From CAIMMJ01 sp037131955 (GTDB lineage: Bacteria > Bacteroidota > Bacteroidia > UBA4408), in the NCBI GenBank assembly GCA_037131955.1, contig JBAXQC010000019.1, positions 1 to 39,659 of the forward strand: 39,659 bases of DNA. Direction: 5' to 3'. Both the position numbers and the translations under genes were made by a program. Positions 8,018 to 16,805 of this stretch are shown piece after piece. The notes beneath the pieces are model-generated. The model did no database searches, was not told where the DNA came from, and saw only the letters and a list, made by a program, of their open reading frames with translations. Each line of letters starts with the position of its first letter. Position 1 is the stretch's first letter.

Positions 8018-8782
8018 CTATTTTTTCTTTGAAGAAACAGCAATAAATTGTTCAATTGCCATTGTCATAGAAGGAGCTGTTGTGGTAGGAGCCATGATAT
8101 TTAACTTTAATCCGGCCTCTTCTACAGCTTTGGCAGTTGTTGCACCAAATGCGGCTATTTTTGTATTGTTTTGTTTGAACTTTGGAAAGTTTTGAAACAA
8201 TGACTTTATTCCTGCCGGGCTAAAAAACACTAAACAATCGTAGTTAACTTTTGCCAAATCAGATAAATCGCTACACACGGTTTTATAGAAAACCGCTTTT
8301 GTATAAGCCAATTTATTTTTTTCTAATAATTCAGCTGCTTCCTCTTTTGCAATATCGGAGCAAGGCAAAAGGAATTTTTCATCCTTGTGTTTTTTTAGTA
8401 TTTCAAGTAAATCGTTAAAAGTTTGTTTTCCATAAAAAATTTTTCGCTTACGGTATTGTATAAACTTTTGAAGATAGTAGGCTGTGGACTCTGAGATACA
8501 AAAATATTTCATGGATTCGGGCACCGTAACTCTCATTTCTGAACAAATTCTAAAAAAATGATCGGCAGAGTTTCTACTCGTAAAAATAATTGCAGTATGA
8601 TCCAGTATATTAATTCTTTCTTTTCTGAAATCTGCTACAGAAACACCTTCAACATGAATAAAGGGGCGAAAATCAATTTTTAAGTTTAGTTTTTTAGATA
8701 AATCAAAGTAGGGCGATTTATCACCCTCAGGTTTTGGCTGAGTAACTAAAATACTTTTTATTTTTAAATCAACTATAGCCAA
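8018..8782 (-). CDS. hemD: Uroporphyrinogen-III synthase
   Basis: 254 residues. The start is a TTG at 8780-8782; in-frame stops lie just upstream and the next ATG is deep inside the protein. The HemD fold is recognisable from SILVTQPKPEGD at the start, IIFTSRNSADHFF (about 65-77), FLLPCSDIA (about 137-145), CLVFFSPAGIKSLF (from about 184) and KIAAFGATTAKAVEEAGL (from about 207). It closes hydroxymethylbilane to uroporphyrinogen III in haem synthesis. Sequence conservation in this family is weak, so the label rests on these blocks and on the neighbour: a HemD-like gene directly after a DUF4271 gene is a familiar Bacteroidota arrangement. Confidence 0.88.
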   Translation of the reverse strand: MAIVDLKIKSILVTQPKPEGDKSPYFDLSKKLNLKIDFRPFIHVEGVSVADFRKERINILDHTAIIFTSRNSADHFFRICSEMRVTVPESMKYFCISESTAYYLQKFIQYRKRKIFYGKQTFNDLLEILKKHKDEKFLLPCSDIAKEEAAELLEKNKLAYTKAVFYKTVCSDLSDLAKVNYDCLVFFSPAGIKSLFQNFPKFKQNNTKIAAFGATTAKAVEEAGLKLNIMAPTTTAPSMTMAIEQFIAVSSKKK

Positions 8783-8806
8783 TTTTAATCGTTTTTATGA
8801 TTACAC

Positions 8807-10018
8807 TTAAAATAAAAAACTAGAAATAATTACTAAGGGTAAAATTTCAAGGGTGCAAAAGTATAAAAATAAATACAAATTAGAAATCCTTTTATTTGGC
8901 ATAGCAAGCGAATATGACCTAATTATTTGATAAACAAATACTAAGGCATACGAGGCCAATCCGGCAACCATAATTTCTGAAAAGGGGAAATTCCTTCCAT
9001 ATTCCATAAGAGCCAATATTATAATGGAACCTAGCCCCCAAAACTGATTGAACAAAAAATAGTTGAACAAAAATTCTTTTACCTCTTTCTCCACCAAGAA
9101 AATATATCCTAACATTTTATTCATAATGTATTTTAAAAGGAAGAATGAAGAAAATCCTGAAAATATAATTCCATATTGTTCCCAATCAGATATTCCTTTT
9201 AGCATTGAACCGTAGAATTTATTTATTTGAAAAATAAAAAGTGATCCTGTCAATAAAAATACAACGGTTAGTAGTTGAGAAATCCTATAATTTAAAACAT
9301 TTTCTTCTCTCATTATTTGGGCAGCATATCTATTGTTTAAAAAAGCATTTCTAAACATTTGAAATCTCTTGTGATATAAAACCTGTATAATGGCAAATAG
9401 TATCAACGCCAAAAAAATTATTGAGAATCCAACTCCCTTTTCTTTGTGTTGTATAAAAATTGGCTTAGTATGTCTGGTCTTTAAAACATGAGGCACAAAT
9501 ATAGATTTGCCAAAAGTAATTTTTTCAACTTTGTATGTACTCTTTCCCTTAAAAATTACCGCTTCGTTTTTTTTAACAAATTCTTTGAGATTTGGAATTG
9601 TATCTGAGTATTGAAGAGTAGAAACTGCACTTTCATCTTTAACTAAATTTGCAATACAATTACTGAGCAACACAGAATCATTGCCATTATTACCCAATGT
9701 GTCCTTTAAAATATAGTTAGAGTGTTTTACTAAACTTTTTTGAGTTACGATTTGGGTATTTGCTTCTTTTAAATTGGTATTAAGAGTACCTATTTCTTTT
9801 TTTGATTGCTCGGATTTTTTTCTTTCTTTTTTTTCAGTTATTGAATCTAACTTATCGGAGGACTTTTCTTTTGTTTTGTTTTTTACTTTTTTATCAACCT
9901 TGATTTCATTTTTCTCTTTTAATTTGGAATTCTTTTCTAAGTTGAGTTCTGTTTTTGCCAAAGAATCTTCAATGGATTCAAGATATATTTTATAATAATT
10001 TTTTTCCTTGGCAATCAT
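8807..10018 (-). CDS. DUF4271 membrane protein with charged N-terminal region
   Basis: 403 residues in two parts. Residues 1-90 are rich in Lys, Glu and Ser and likely form a coiled coil or disordered stretch with no signal peptide. Residues 90-190 look like a soluble segment. From about 198 there are five or six hydrophobic helices (for example IIFLALILFAIIQVLY, LLTVVFLLTGSLFIF, LGSIIILALM, LEILPLVIISSFLF). The membrane part fits DUF4271, a Bacteroidota family of unknown function commonly encoded just before uroporphyrinogen-III synthase, as here (24-base gap). The long charged N-terminus is unusual to my eye. It shares a short intergenic region with the rightward holin-like gene. Confidence 0.75.
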   Translation of the reverse strand: MIAKEKNYYKIYLESIEDSLAKTELNLEKNSKLKEKNEIKVDKKVKNKTKEKSSDKLDSITEKKERKKSEQSKKEIGTLNTNLKEANTQIVTQKSLVKHSNYILKDTLGNNGNDSVLLSNCIANLVKDESAVSTLQYSDTIPNLKEFVKKNEAVIFKGKSTYKVEKITFGKSIFVPHVLKTRHTKPIFIQHKEKGVGFSIIFLALILFAIIQVLYHKRFQMFRNAFLNNRYAAQIMREENVLNYRISQLLTVVFLLTGSLFIFQINKFYGSMLKGISDWEQYGIIFSGFSSFFLLKYIMNKMLGYIFLVEKEVKEFLFNYFLFNQFWGLGSIIILALMEYGRNFPFSEIMVAGLASYALVFVYQIIRSYSLAMPNKRISNLYLFLYFCTLEILPLVIISSFLF

Positions 10019-10077
10019 ACTTACTTTTATGGCTCACAATTTTAAATAAAATACATTAACTCTTATTTTAAAACCTT

Positions 10078-10431
10078 ATGAACTTTCTAACAAAAATACT
10101 TGTAAAAACTTTAGCGGTAATATTGGTTTCCTATTTTATGCCAGGAGTACAAGTTAAAAATATTACCACTGCAATTGTTGTTGCTGTAGTTTTGGCATTT
10201 TTAGATAGCATTGTAAAACCTATTATGATTGTTTTAACTATTCCGGTAACGATATTTTCTTTAGGACTTTTTCTACTCGTAATAAATGCTTGTTTGGTGC
10301 TTTTAGCAGATTATTTTGTTGAAGATTTTAACGTTAAAGGATTTTTTACCGCCTTGTTTTTTTCAATAATTCTGTCTCTTACAACCTCTATATTAGAAGC
10401 AATTGCAAAGCCTTCAAAAGATAACGATTAA
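10078..10431 (+). CDS. Small four-helix membrane protein, phage-holin superfamily IV (YvlD-like)
   Basis: 117 residues, nearly all hydrophobic, with four membrane segments. The sequence MPGVQVKNITTAIVVAVVLA and FLDSIVKPIMIVLTIPVTI is typical of the family listed as phage holin family protein or YvlD (PF04020). Despite the name these are chromosomal membrane proteins with no phage context, and their function is poorly known; some are linked to envelope stress in other phyla. Here there is no lysin or other phage gene. The gene is divergent from the DUF4271 gene and 32 bases before the TIGR01777 gene. Confidence 0.85.
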   Translation: MNFLTKILVKTLAVILVSYFMPGVQVKNITTAIVVAVVLAFLDSIVKPIMIVLTIPVTIFSLGLFLLVINACLVLLADYFVEDFNVKGFFTALFFSIILSLTTSILEAIAKPSKDND

Positions 10432-10463
10432 AACTATTTCTATTTTTTGATGTTTACATCATC

Positions 10464-11381
10464 ATGAACAAAAATGTAGTATTAATTACAGGTGCCTCCG
10501 GACTAATAGGAAATCACCTTAGTAAATTGTTGGATGACAATAATTTTGAAGTAATTCATTTGGTAAGAAAAAAAGTTTCAGATTCAAAATACCAACAATT
10601 TGTTTGGAACGTAAATGAAGATTTTATTGAAGAGGAGGCTTTGATGAAAACTAATATAATTATACATCTGGCCGGTGCGGCAATCGCAGATAAACCTTGG
10701 ACACAAGAAAGAAAAAAAGAAATTATTGACAGCCGAGTACTTGGAACAAATTTTTTAATAAAAAAATTAGTTTCCTTAAAGATAAAACTAGATGCATTTG
10801 TTGCAGCTAGTGCTATTGGATTTTATGGACTAAATTCTATTGGTAGACCTTTTGAAGAAACAGATAAACATGATTTAGGTTTTTTGGGAGATTGCTGCTT
10901 TCAATGGGAGAGTGCAAGTTCTAAAGCTATTGATATAAGCACTAAATTTTCAATTATTAGAATTGGAATTGTATTGGCCAAAGAAGGAGGAGCATTGCCC
11001 AAATTAGTGCAACCAATAAAATATTTTGTAGGATCGGCATTGGGCACCGGAAAACAAACTATGCCTTGGATACACATTGATGATTTATGCAACATATTTT
11101 TTGAAGCAGTAACAAATCCTACTATGAATGGTATTTATAATGGGGTTTCACCTTCTGCTGCAACAAATTATGACTTAACTATGAATGTAGCGAAAGTTTT
11201 GAATCGCCCCCTTCTACTGCCAAAAGTTCCAGCTTTTTTTATAAAATTTATTTTTGGAGAACTTTCTCAATTGGTGTTGGATGGCGCTCCTGTAAGTGCA
11301 AAAAAAATTATTGATACAGGTTTTAAATTTAAATTCGCAGAGCTAAACGACGCTTTAATTAACCTATTAAAAGGGAAATAA
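10464..11381 (+). CDS. TIGR01777-family NAD-dependent epimerase-like protein
   Basis: 305 residues, the usual length. It opens with a Rossmann nucleotide-binding motif, GASGLIG at 10-16, followed by VWNVNEDFIEEEAL, IIHLAGAAIADKPW and AASAIGFYG, all typical of the TIGR01777/YfcH/SulA group of short-chain dehydrogenase-like proteins. The C-terminal part (LPKVPAFFIKFIFGELSQLV, about 250-270) matches the DUF1731 tail found in that group. Substrate and pathway are unknown. It follows the holin-like gene on the same strand and converges on the PaaY-like gene, with only 8 bases between stop codons. Confidence 0.9.
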   Translation: MNKNVVLITGASGLIGNHLSKLLDDNNFEVIHLVRKKVSDSKYQQFVWNVNEDFIEEEALMKTNIIIHLAGAAIADKPWTQERKKEIIDSRVLGTNFLIKKLVSLKIKLDAFVAASAIGFYGLNSIGRPFEETDKHDLGFLGDCCFQWESASSKAIDISTKFSIIRIGIVLAKEGGALPKLVQPIKYFVGSALGTGKQTMPWIHIDDLCNIFFEAVTNPTMNGIYNGVSPSAATNYDLTMNVAKVLNRPLLLPKVPAFFIKFIFGELSQLVLDGAPVSAKKIIDTGFKFKFAELNDALINLLKGK

Positions 11382-11389
11382 AAAACTAA

Positions 11390-11974
11390 CTATTTTTTCC
11401 ACCTTTGATATATTTCTTGTTGCTTAGGTCTATCTGAGGGAATTTGCCTTAAAGGCTCAACAACTTTTAATGTTTGATAAAGTTCTGATGGCAAGTTTTG
11501 GTAAAGTTTTGTTCCTTTTGTTTTCCATTCTATCATTTCGTTGCTTACCTCTTTTATTGCTTTTGCAGGGTTTCCAACAATAATTTTTCTGTTCTCAAAA
11601 CTGGTTCCTGCCGATACAAAGCTTAATGCTCCAACAATACATTCGTCGCCAATGATTGCATCGTCCATGATTACTGCATTCATACCAACCAGTGAATTCT
11701 TTCCTATTGTGGCACCATGAATAATTGCTCCATGCCCAATATGAGCCCCTTCTTTTAAGAATACTTTTGTTCCAGGAAACATATGCAGGGTACAATTTTC
11801 TTGAACATTGCAACCATCTTCAATAATTATTTCTCCCCAATCACCTCTTATTGCGGCACCTGGTCCAACATAAACATTTTTTCCAATTATTACATTACCA
11901 GTAACGCAAGCCTGAGGATGAACAAAAGAACTTTCATCAATCACTGGAATATAACCGTTAAATTCGTAAATCAT
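11390..11974 (-). CDS. PaaY-like gamma-carbonic anhydrase fold protein
   Basis: 194 residues forming a left-handed beta helix of hexapeptide repeats with a C-terminal helix. Likely zinc ligands are His64 (NCTLHMF), His81 and His86 (GHGAIIHG), the arrangement of the gamma-carbonic-anhydrase family. The stretches VHPQACVTGNVIIG, AAIRGDWGEIIIE and LVGMNAVIMDDAIIG closely resemble PaaY, a thioesterase or CoA-recycling helper of phenylacetate breakdown. The C-terminus EWKTKGTKLYQNLP also fits PaaY better than YrdA. It starts 3 bases after the thiolase stop, and the neighbours are PaaJ- and PaaI-like, which supports this reading. Confidence 0.85.
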   Translation of the reverse strand: MIYEFNGYIPVIDESSFVHPQACVTGNVIIGKNVYVGPGAAIRGDWGEIIIEDGCNVQENCTLHMFPGTKVFLKEGAHIGHGAIIHGATIGKNSLVGMNAVIMDDAIIGDECIVGALSFVSAGTSFENRKIIVGNPAKAIKEVSNEMIEWKTKGTKLYQNLPSELYQTLKVVEPLRQIPSDRPKQQEIYQRWKK

Positions 11975-11977
11975 TTA

Positions 11978-13183
11978 TTATACTTTTTTTATAATCATTG
12001 CATAGCCTTGTCCAACTCCAATGCACATAGTTATTAAAGCATAATTCAAATTTTTAAGCTTTAATTCTTTAGCAGCAGAAATCAATAATCTTGAACCGCT
12101 CATACCAAGTGGATGACCCAACGCAATGGCACCACCGTTAGGATTTAATCTATTATCAAAATCTTCAATTCCTAAACTTCTGGTGCATGATAATACTTGA
12201 GCTGCAAAAGCTTCGTTCAATTCAATTAAATCTATTTTATCCATGGTTAGACCTGCTCTTTCTAATGCAATTTGGGAAGCTTTAACTGGACCTATTCCCA
12301 TAATTCTTGGTTCAACACCTGAAATTCCGATGGAAATAATTTCTGCTAATGGTTCTAAATTATTATCATTTAGTCCATCTTCAGAGGCCATTAACATTGC
12401 GGCTGCTCCGTCATTAAGTCCAGAAGCATTTCCTGCAGTTACTGTACCATCTTTTTTAAATGAAGTCTTTAGAGCATTTAATCCTTCTAATGTGGTTTTG
12501 GGTTTAATAAATTCATCATTTTCAAAAATTATTGCCTCTCCTTTTTTTTGAGGAATAGAAACAGGAATTATTTCTTTTTTTAATCTTCCATTTGTAGTTG
12601 CAATAGCAGCTTTTTGCTGCGACCACAAAGAAAATTTATCTTGGTCTTCTCTACTTATCTTATAGTGTTCTGCTAAATTTTCGGCTGTTTCACCCATGGC
12701 ATCAACGCCATATTTTTCTTTCATTTTTTGATTGATAAATCTCCAGCCAAAACTACTGTCAAACATTTGTGCATCTCTTCCAAATGCTGAACTGGTTTTT
12801 GAAATTACCCAAGGACCTCTTGTCATACTCTCCACGCCACCTGCAACAACTAAATTTGCTTCGCCGGTATTAATTAGTCTAGAAGCATTTGCTGCTGCAT
12901 TTAGGCCCGAAGCACAAAGCCTATTAACAGTTTCGCCTGGAACTGATATTGGATATCCTGCAAGCAATAGAGCCATTCGTGCAATATTTCTATTGTCTTC
13001 TCCCGATTGATTTGCACAGCCAAGAATTACATCATATACTTTTTCTAAATCTAATGTTGGAAATTTGTTGGCGAGTTCTTTTAAAACTATTGCAGCCAAA
13101 TCATCTGTTCTAATTGGTGCCAATGAACCACCAAAACTTCCAATTGGAGTTCTAACTCCATCTACAATAAAACTTTTTTTCAT
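11978..13183 (-). CDS. Acyl-CoA thiolase, PaaJ/PcaF-like (3-oxoadipyl-CoA thiolase)
   Basis: 401 residues from the ATG at 13183, which lies 8 bases after the PaaI stop. An ATG eight codons upstream overlaps PaaI and would add a stretch not found in thiolases. The catalytic residues are clear: Cys90 (NRLCASGLNA), His357 (ALGHPLGMSGSR) and Cys387 (MCIGVGQG). The segment AFGRDAQMFDSSFGWRFIN at about 133-151 and the length resemble PaaJ/PcaF, which split 3-oxoadipyl-CoA into succinyl-CoA and acetyl-CoA. A general acetyl-CoA acyltransferase role cannot be excluded. With PaaY and PaaI on either side, an aromatic-acid or related CoA-thioester pathway is the best guess. Confidence 0.9.
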   Translation of the reverse strand: MKKSFIVDGVRTPIGSFGGSLAPIRTDDLAAIVLKELANKFPTLDLEKVYDVILGCANQSGEDNRNIARMALLLAGYPISVPGETVNRLCASGLNAAANASRLINTGEANLVVAGGVESMTRGPWVISKTSSAFGRDAQMFDSSFGWRFINQKMKEKYGVDAMGETAENLAEHYKISREDQDKFSLWSQQKAAIATTNGRLKKEIIPVSIPQKKGEAIIFENDEFIKPKTTLEGLNALKTSFKKDGTVTAGNASGLNDGAAAMLMASEDGLNDNNLEPLAEIISIGISGVEPRIMGIGPVKASQIALERAGLTMDKIDLIELNEAFAAQVLSCTRSLGIEDFDNRLNPNGGAIALGHPLGMSGSRLLISAAKELKLKNLNYALITMCIGVGQGYAMIIKKV

Positions 13184-13191
13184 ATATTTAG

Positions 13192-13623
13192 TTATGCTGG
13201 AAACCATTCTTTGCCAGTTTTGTAAACTGTGCCTTTAAAAACGGCAACCTTTTTATTTTCTTTATTTAGAATACTAATGGTGTAAACAGCTATTTTATTT
13301 CCTGAAAAAATCTCCTCTGTTTCTGCAAAAATTTCTTCGCCTTCGCTGCATGAAATCAAATGAGAAATGGATGTTTCTACAGATACACTTTTTACCCCAT
13401 AAGAATTAGATGCAAAGGCCAAAGCACTATCTGCAATAGAGTAATAGATTCCGCCATGAACAATTTGAAATCCATTTAGCATTTCTTTTTTTATCTTTAT
13501 TTTTAACTTAACGTAGCCTGGTTTAAGTTCTACTATTTCTATACCTAGCCATTGACTAAACCAATCTTTTTCAAGCATGGTATCAACAACTTTTTTTGCC
13601 AATAACTGGTTATTGTTTTCCAT
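13192..13623 (-). CDS. PaaI-like hotdog-fold thioesterase
   Basis: 143 residues with the single hotdog domain of PaaI. Typical blocks are WLGIEIVELKPGYVKLKI, GFQIVHGGIYYSIADSALAFASNSYG at about 51-76 and the KEWF end. The HGG and the Asp of IADSA mark the active-site helix. PaaI enzymes hydrolyse dead-end hydroxyphenylacetyl-CoA thioesters and free the CoA. The gene is 8 bases after the beta-barrel-like gene and 8 bases before the thiolase, so it is translated from the same message. Confidence 0.88.
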   Translation of the reverse strand: MENNNQLLAKKVVDTMLEKDWFSQWLGIEIVELKPGYVKLKIKIKKEMLNGFQIVHGGIYYSIADSALAFASNSYGVKSVSVETSISHLISCSEGEEIFAETEEIFSGNKIAVYTISILNKENKKVAVFKGTVYKTGKEWFPA

Positions 13624-13631
13624 TTAAAAAA

Positions 13632-14204
13632 TTAAAAAATAACTCCTGCTCTTATTACAGGATTTGAATAAGGAGAATAAATAGCTGGATTAAAATTCCA
13701 CAGTGCTTGTAGGTCAAAAAATACTCTGTCTCCCATTTTTTGCCTGTATCCCAATCCTGCCAAAGGTGTATAAAACCATTTTGTTCTATCACTCGAGTAT
13801 AAACCTTGTAAACCCTCATATTCTCCATGAACAAAAAGTTGAGGCATTATAAAGTACCTGGCAAAAACTCTTCCCCCTCTTATTATCAAGGAAGTGTTGG
13901 TAAATCTATTTCTTAAATAATTAAACGTATATCCCACGCCAATACTAGTTTTGTCATTTAAATTATATCCAATTAGTGGTGAAACATCAATAAAAGTAAA
14001 ACTGCCAAATTGTAAACCAAAATTACCTCCAAAAAACAATTTTTTTCTAATTGTTTCCCAATCGGAATTTTCATTTTTTTGAGTCTCTGTTTTTACTTTT
14101 TCATTGCCTTCAGATGGTTTTCCTGTTAAAAAATCTATTTGATTTTGACTTCTTAACGATTGACAAGAAAATATTAACAGAAGTGAAATAAATACTCGAA
14201 ACAT
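13632..14204 (-). CDS. Probable outer-membrane beta-barrel protein, unknown function
   Basis: 190 residues. The N-terminus is hydrophobic and is cut either at LRS|Q20 by signal peptidase I or, less likely, at a weak lipobox ending in Cys14. A polar linker to about 50 is followed by alternating strands (FGLQFGSFTFIDVSPLIGYN, TSIGVGYTFNYL, RVFARYFIMPQLFVHGEYEG) and a C-terminal Phe, as in small outer-membrane barrels. I do not recognise a named family. It is the first gene of the operon with the PaaI-, PaaJ- and PaaY-like genes, so it could be an uptake pore for their substrate, but this is only context. It is divergent from the sensor kinase, with 49 bases between. Confidence 0.65.
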   Translation of the reverse strand: MFRVFISLLLIFSCQSLRSQNQIDFLTGKPSEGNEKVKTETQKNENSDWETIRKKLFFGGNFGLQFGSFTFIDVSPLIGYNLNDKTSIGVGYTFNYLRNRFTNTSLIIRGGRVFARYFIMPQLFVHGEYEGLQGLYSSDRTKWFYTPLAGLGYRQKMGDRVFFDLQALWNFNPAIYSPYSNPVIRAGVIF

Positions 14205-14208
14205 ATTC

Positions 14209-14218
14209 GCAAATTTGC
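14209..14218. promoter_or_regulatory. Short palindrome between divergent operons
   Basis: GCAAATTTGC is a perfect ten-base palindrome, five bases before the start of the beta-barrel gene and 35 bases before the sensor kinase. The position suits an operator, but in an AT-rich genome such a short site may be chance. Confidence 0.2.
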
Positions 14219-14253
14219 AAAAAAAATAAATTAAACTAATTTTTATTTAGTAA

Positions 14254-15876
14254 ATGAGAATAAAACAATTTAAAATAGCCATTATTTTGGTTTCGGTTGT
14301 TATTGTTAGTTTGATTGCTTTACAATTATATTGGATAAATAATGCACTGGAGGTTCAAAGGCAACAGTTCGAAAATAATGTTAACGCGGCCTTGCACCAA
14401 GTGGTATATAAATTAGAAAAGAAAGCTACAGCTGCAAAAATCACAAGAAGACTAAACCTAAGAAGACAACCTAATTCAATAATTGGAGGAAAAAAGGATT
14501 TTAATAGATCTACTAATATTGGAATTAATGAAAAAATAAAAGTTTCAAATCCTGCAGATTATTTTAAGTTAAATGTGATGGAGCAAATTACCACTGACTC
14601 CAATGGAATTCTTAAAACACAAACTAGAGAAAAATCGATTTTGGGTTTAGATACTGCCGGTTCATTGAATTATGCCTTGGGCTCAAACAATATTGCAAAT
14701 ATTTTTAATTTTCAATCTATTGATACCTCAAAACCATCCATGTCATGGTTCAATAAAAAAAGAGAATTTGTAGATAATATTTTTGACGAGTTGGTAAGCG
14801 TTAATATATACAACGATTACCTAGAAAAAATTGATACCAATATGGTAGATTCTCTTTTAAAAGTAGAATTGCATGATCAGAACGTGAAACTAAAATACGA
14901 GTTTGGAATATTAAAATTTTCAAGAAGCAAATTTGTATATCCCAAAAAGCAAGAACTAATAACACCGCTAACTGAATCAAAATATAAAATAAATTTGTCT
15001 TTTAACAACGTTTTTCTTGAGCCAAGTGTTCTTACAATTTTGTTTCCGGGCGAGGATAAGTTTATATTAAAATCTAGTTGGTTCATGCTCACTGGTTCGC
15101 TTGTTGTTATACTTACAATTATTGCAGGCTACTATTATACATTCTCAACAATTTTAGAGCAAAAAAAGATTTCGTTAATAAAAAACGATTTTATCAACAA
15201 TATGACACATGAGTTTAAAACTCCCATTAGTACAATCTCTCTGGCTTGTGATGTTTTAAGCGATAAGAGTATTGCAATTTCTCAAAATAAATTAGACAAA
15301 TATTTAAAAGTAATTTCTGATGAAAATAAACGACTTTCATTATTGGTAGAAAATGTATTGCAAACTGCAATTCTTGAAAAAGGAAAAATCAATCTCAACT
15401 TTGAAAAAATTGAAATAAATCATCTTATAGAATCTGCAATAACAAATTTAAAACTCCAATTGGCAAAGAAAGAAGCTGTGGTACACACAAATTTTTATAA
15501 AGATGAAGTCTATATTGAGGGAGATAAAGTGCACTTAACAAATGTTATAAATAATTTAATAGACAATGCTTTAAAATACTCATCCTTAAATAGAACAATA
15601 GAAATAAAAATAAAAACACAACTTATTCCGCAAGGAGTTGTTTTGGAAATTGAAGACAACGGCATTGGAATTAGCAAAGACAATCAGAAAAGAATATTTG
15701 AGAATTTATACAGGGTGCCAACAGGAAACATTCACAATGTAAAAGGATTTGGATTAGGATTAAGTTATGTAAAAGCAATTATTGAAAAACATTTTGGCAG
15801 CATCAGCGTTTATAGTGATATTGACAAAGGAAGTTGCTTTAGAGTTTTTTTACCTTTTCAAATTGAGGTGAATTAA
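14254..15876 (+). CDS. Membrane sensor histidine kinase
   Basis: 540 residues. Two membrane helices (about 7-28 and 276-298) enclose a sensory periplasmic domain of about 245 residues that I do not recognise. The kinase core follows: H-box with His319 (NMTHEFKTPIS), N-box NLIDNALKY with Asn438, G1 EDNGIGIS at 467-474 and G2 GFGLGLSYV at 498-506. All catalytic motifs are intact. The layout resembles Bacteroides RprX-type kinases, paired with an OmpR-type regulator 73 bases downstream. The signal is unknown. It is divergent from the beta-barrel/Paa-like operon, which makes that operon a candidate target. Confidence 0.94.
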   Translation: MRIKQFKIAIILVSVVIVSLIALQLYWINNALEVQRQQFENNVNAALHQVVYKLEKKATAAKITRRLNLRRQPNSIIGGKKDFNRSTNIGINEKIKVSNPADYFKLNVMEQITTDSNGILKTQTREKSILGLDTAGSLNYALGSNNIANIFNFQSIDTSKPSMSWFNKKREFVDNIFDELVSVNIYNDYLEKIDTNMVDSLLKVELHDQNVKLKYEFGILKFSRSKFVYPKKQELITPLTESKYKINLSFNNVFLEPSVLTILFPGEDKFILKSSWFMLTGSLVVILTIIAGYYYTFSTILEQKKISLIKNDFINNMTHEFKTPISTISLACDVLSDKSIAISQNKLDKYLKVISDENKRLSLLVENVLQTAILEKGKINLNFEKIEINHLIESAITNLKLQLAKKEAVVHTNFYKDEVYIEGDKVHLTNVINNLIDNALKYSSLNRTIEIKIKTQLIPQGVVLEIEDNGIGISKDNQKRIFENLYRVPTGNIHNVKGFGLGLSYVKAIIEKHFGSISVYSDIDKGSCFRVFLPFQIEVN

Positions 15877-15949
15877 CTTTCTTTAAACTTTTGTAATGTT
15901 TATAAATACTTATTGGTTGCAATTTTGACATATTAAATAAAAATACACC

Positions 15950-16666
15950 ATGGAAAATAATCAGAAAATAAATTTACTTCTAGTAGAAGATGACCACAAT
16001 TTAGGAAATCTGTTAAAAGAGTATCTTGAGGAAAAAGAATACACAGTAACATTAGCTGCTGACGGCAAAGAAGGCTTAAAGAAATTTAAAAATGGATTAT
16101 TTGATATTTGTGTTTTAGATGTGATGATGCCAATTATGGATGGATTTACTTTGGCAAAAGAAATCAGAATTTTAAATCATGATGTACCATTAATATTTTT
16201 AACTGCAAAAGCAATGAAAGAAGATGCAATTGAAGGATTTAATGCTGGTGCTGATGATTACATGATTAAGCCGTTTAGCACAGAAGAATTTTTGTTAAGG
16301 TTAAAAGCTATTTTAAGAAGAACATCATCAAAGTCTATGTATAATTCTGAACTGAAAGAATTTCAAATAGGGCAATACCATTTTGATTTTGATCATCAAA
16401 CCTTAACATATAAAGACGAATCAATGAGGCTTACAACAAGAGAAGCACAACTTTTAAAACTTTTTTGCTTAAATCAGAACGAAGTGTTGGATAGAAATTA
16501 TGCCTTAAAAACTATTTGGCAAGACGATAATTATTTTAACGGAAGAAGCATGGACGTTTACATCACTAAACTAAGGAAATATCTAAAAAATGACCCTGAG
16601 ATAGAAATAATAAATGTTCATGGTAAGGGATTTAAAATGCTGGTTCCACAAGTTGCAAATAAATAA
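15950..16666 (+). CDS. OmpR/PhoB-family response regulator
   Basis: 238 residues. The receiver domain (1-120) has the acidic pair Asp14-Asp15, the phosphoacceptor Asp57 (CVLDVMMP), Thr85 and Lys107 (MIKPF). The winged-helix DNA-binding domain (about 133-235) has the expected LTTREAQLLKLF, RSMDVYITKLRKYL and VHGKGFKM blocks. It is the partner of the kinase upstream and probably an activator or repressor of envelope genes. RprY of Bacteroides has the same size and layout, but I do not claim orthology. Confidence 0.95.
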   Translation: MENNQKINLLLVEDDHNLGNLLKEYLEEKEYTVTLAADGKEGLKKFKNGLFDICVLDVMMPIMDGFTLAKEIRILNHDVPLIFLTAKAMKEDAIEGFNAGADDYMIKPFSTEEFLLRLKAILRRTSSKSMYNSELKEFQIGQYHFDFDHQTLTYKDESMRLTTREAQLLKLFCLNQNEVLDRNYALKTIWQDDNYFNGRSMDVYITKLRKYLKNDPEIEIINVHGKGFKMLVPQVANK

Positions 16667-16690
16667 TAAACAACACATAACAATAAATTT

Positions 16691-16727
16691 AAAAAGCTGA
16701 TTCATATTTTGAATCAGCTTTTTGTTT
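16691..16727 (+). terminator. Strong intrinsic terminator after the two-component pair
   Basis: A perfect 14-pair stem (16691-16704 with 16710-16723) with the five-base loop TATTT; its A-run and T-run are part of the stem, so it may work in both directions. It lies 25 bases after the regulator stop. Confidence 0.9.
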
Positions 16728-16805
16728 AACAAAACTTTAAGAAAATTTATTTTCTGTTTATTTCTTGATTAATTCATAAATTTTTAACTTGCAAAAAAAA
16801 ACTAC

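Noticed and set aside
10078..10431. Phage remnant suggested by the family name holin
   Set aside because: No other phage gene is near, and the family is widespread on bacterial chromosomes as an ordinary membrane protein.
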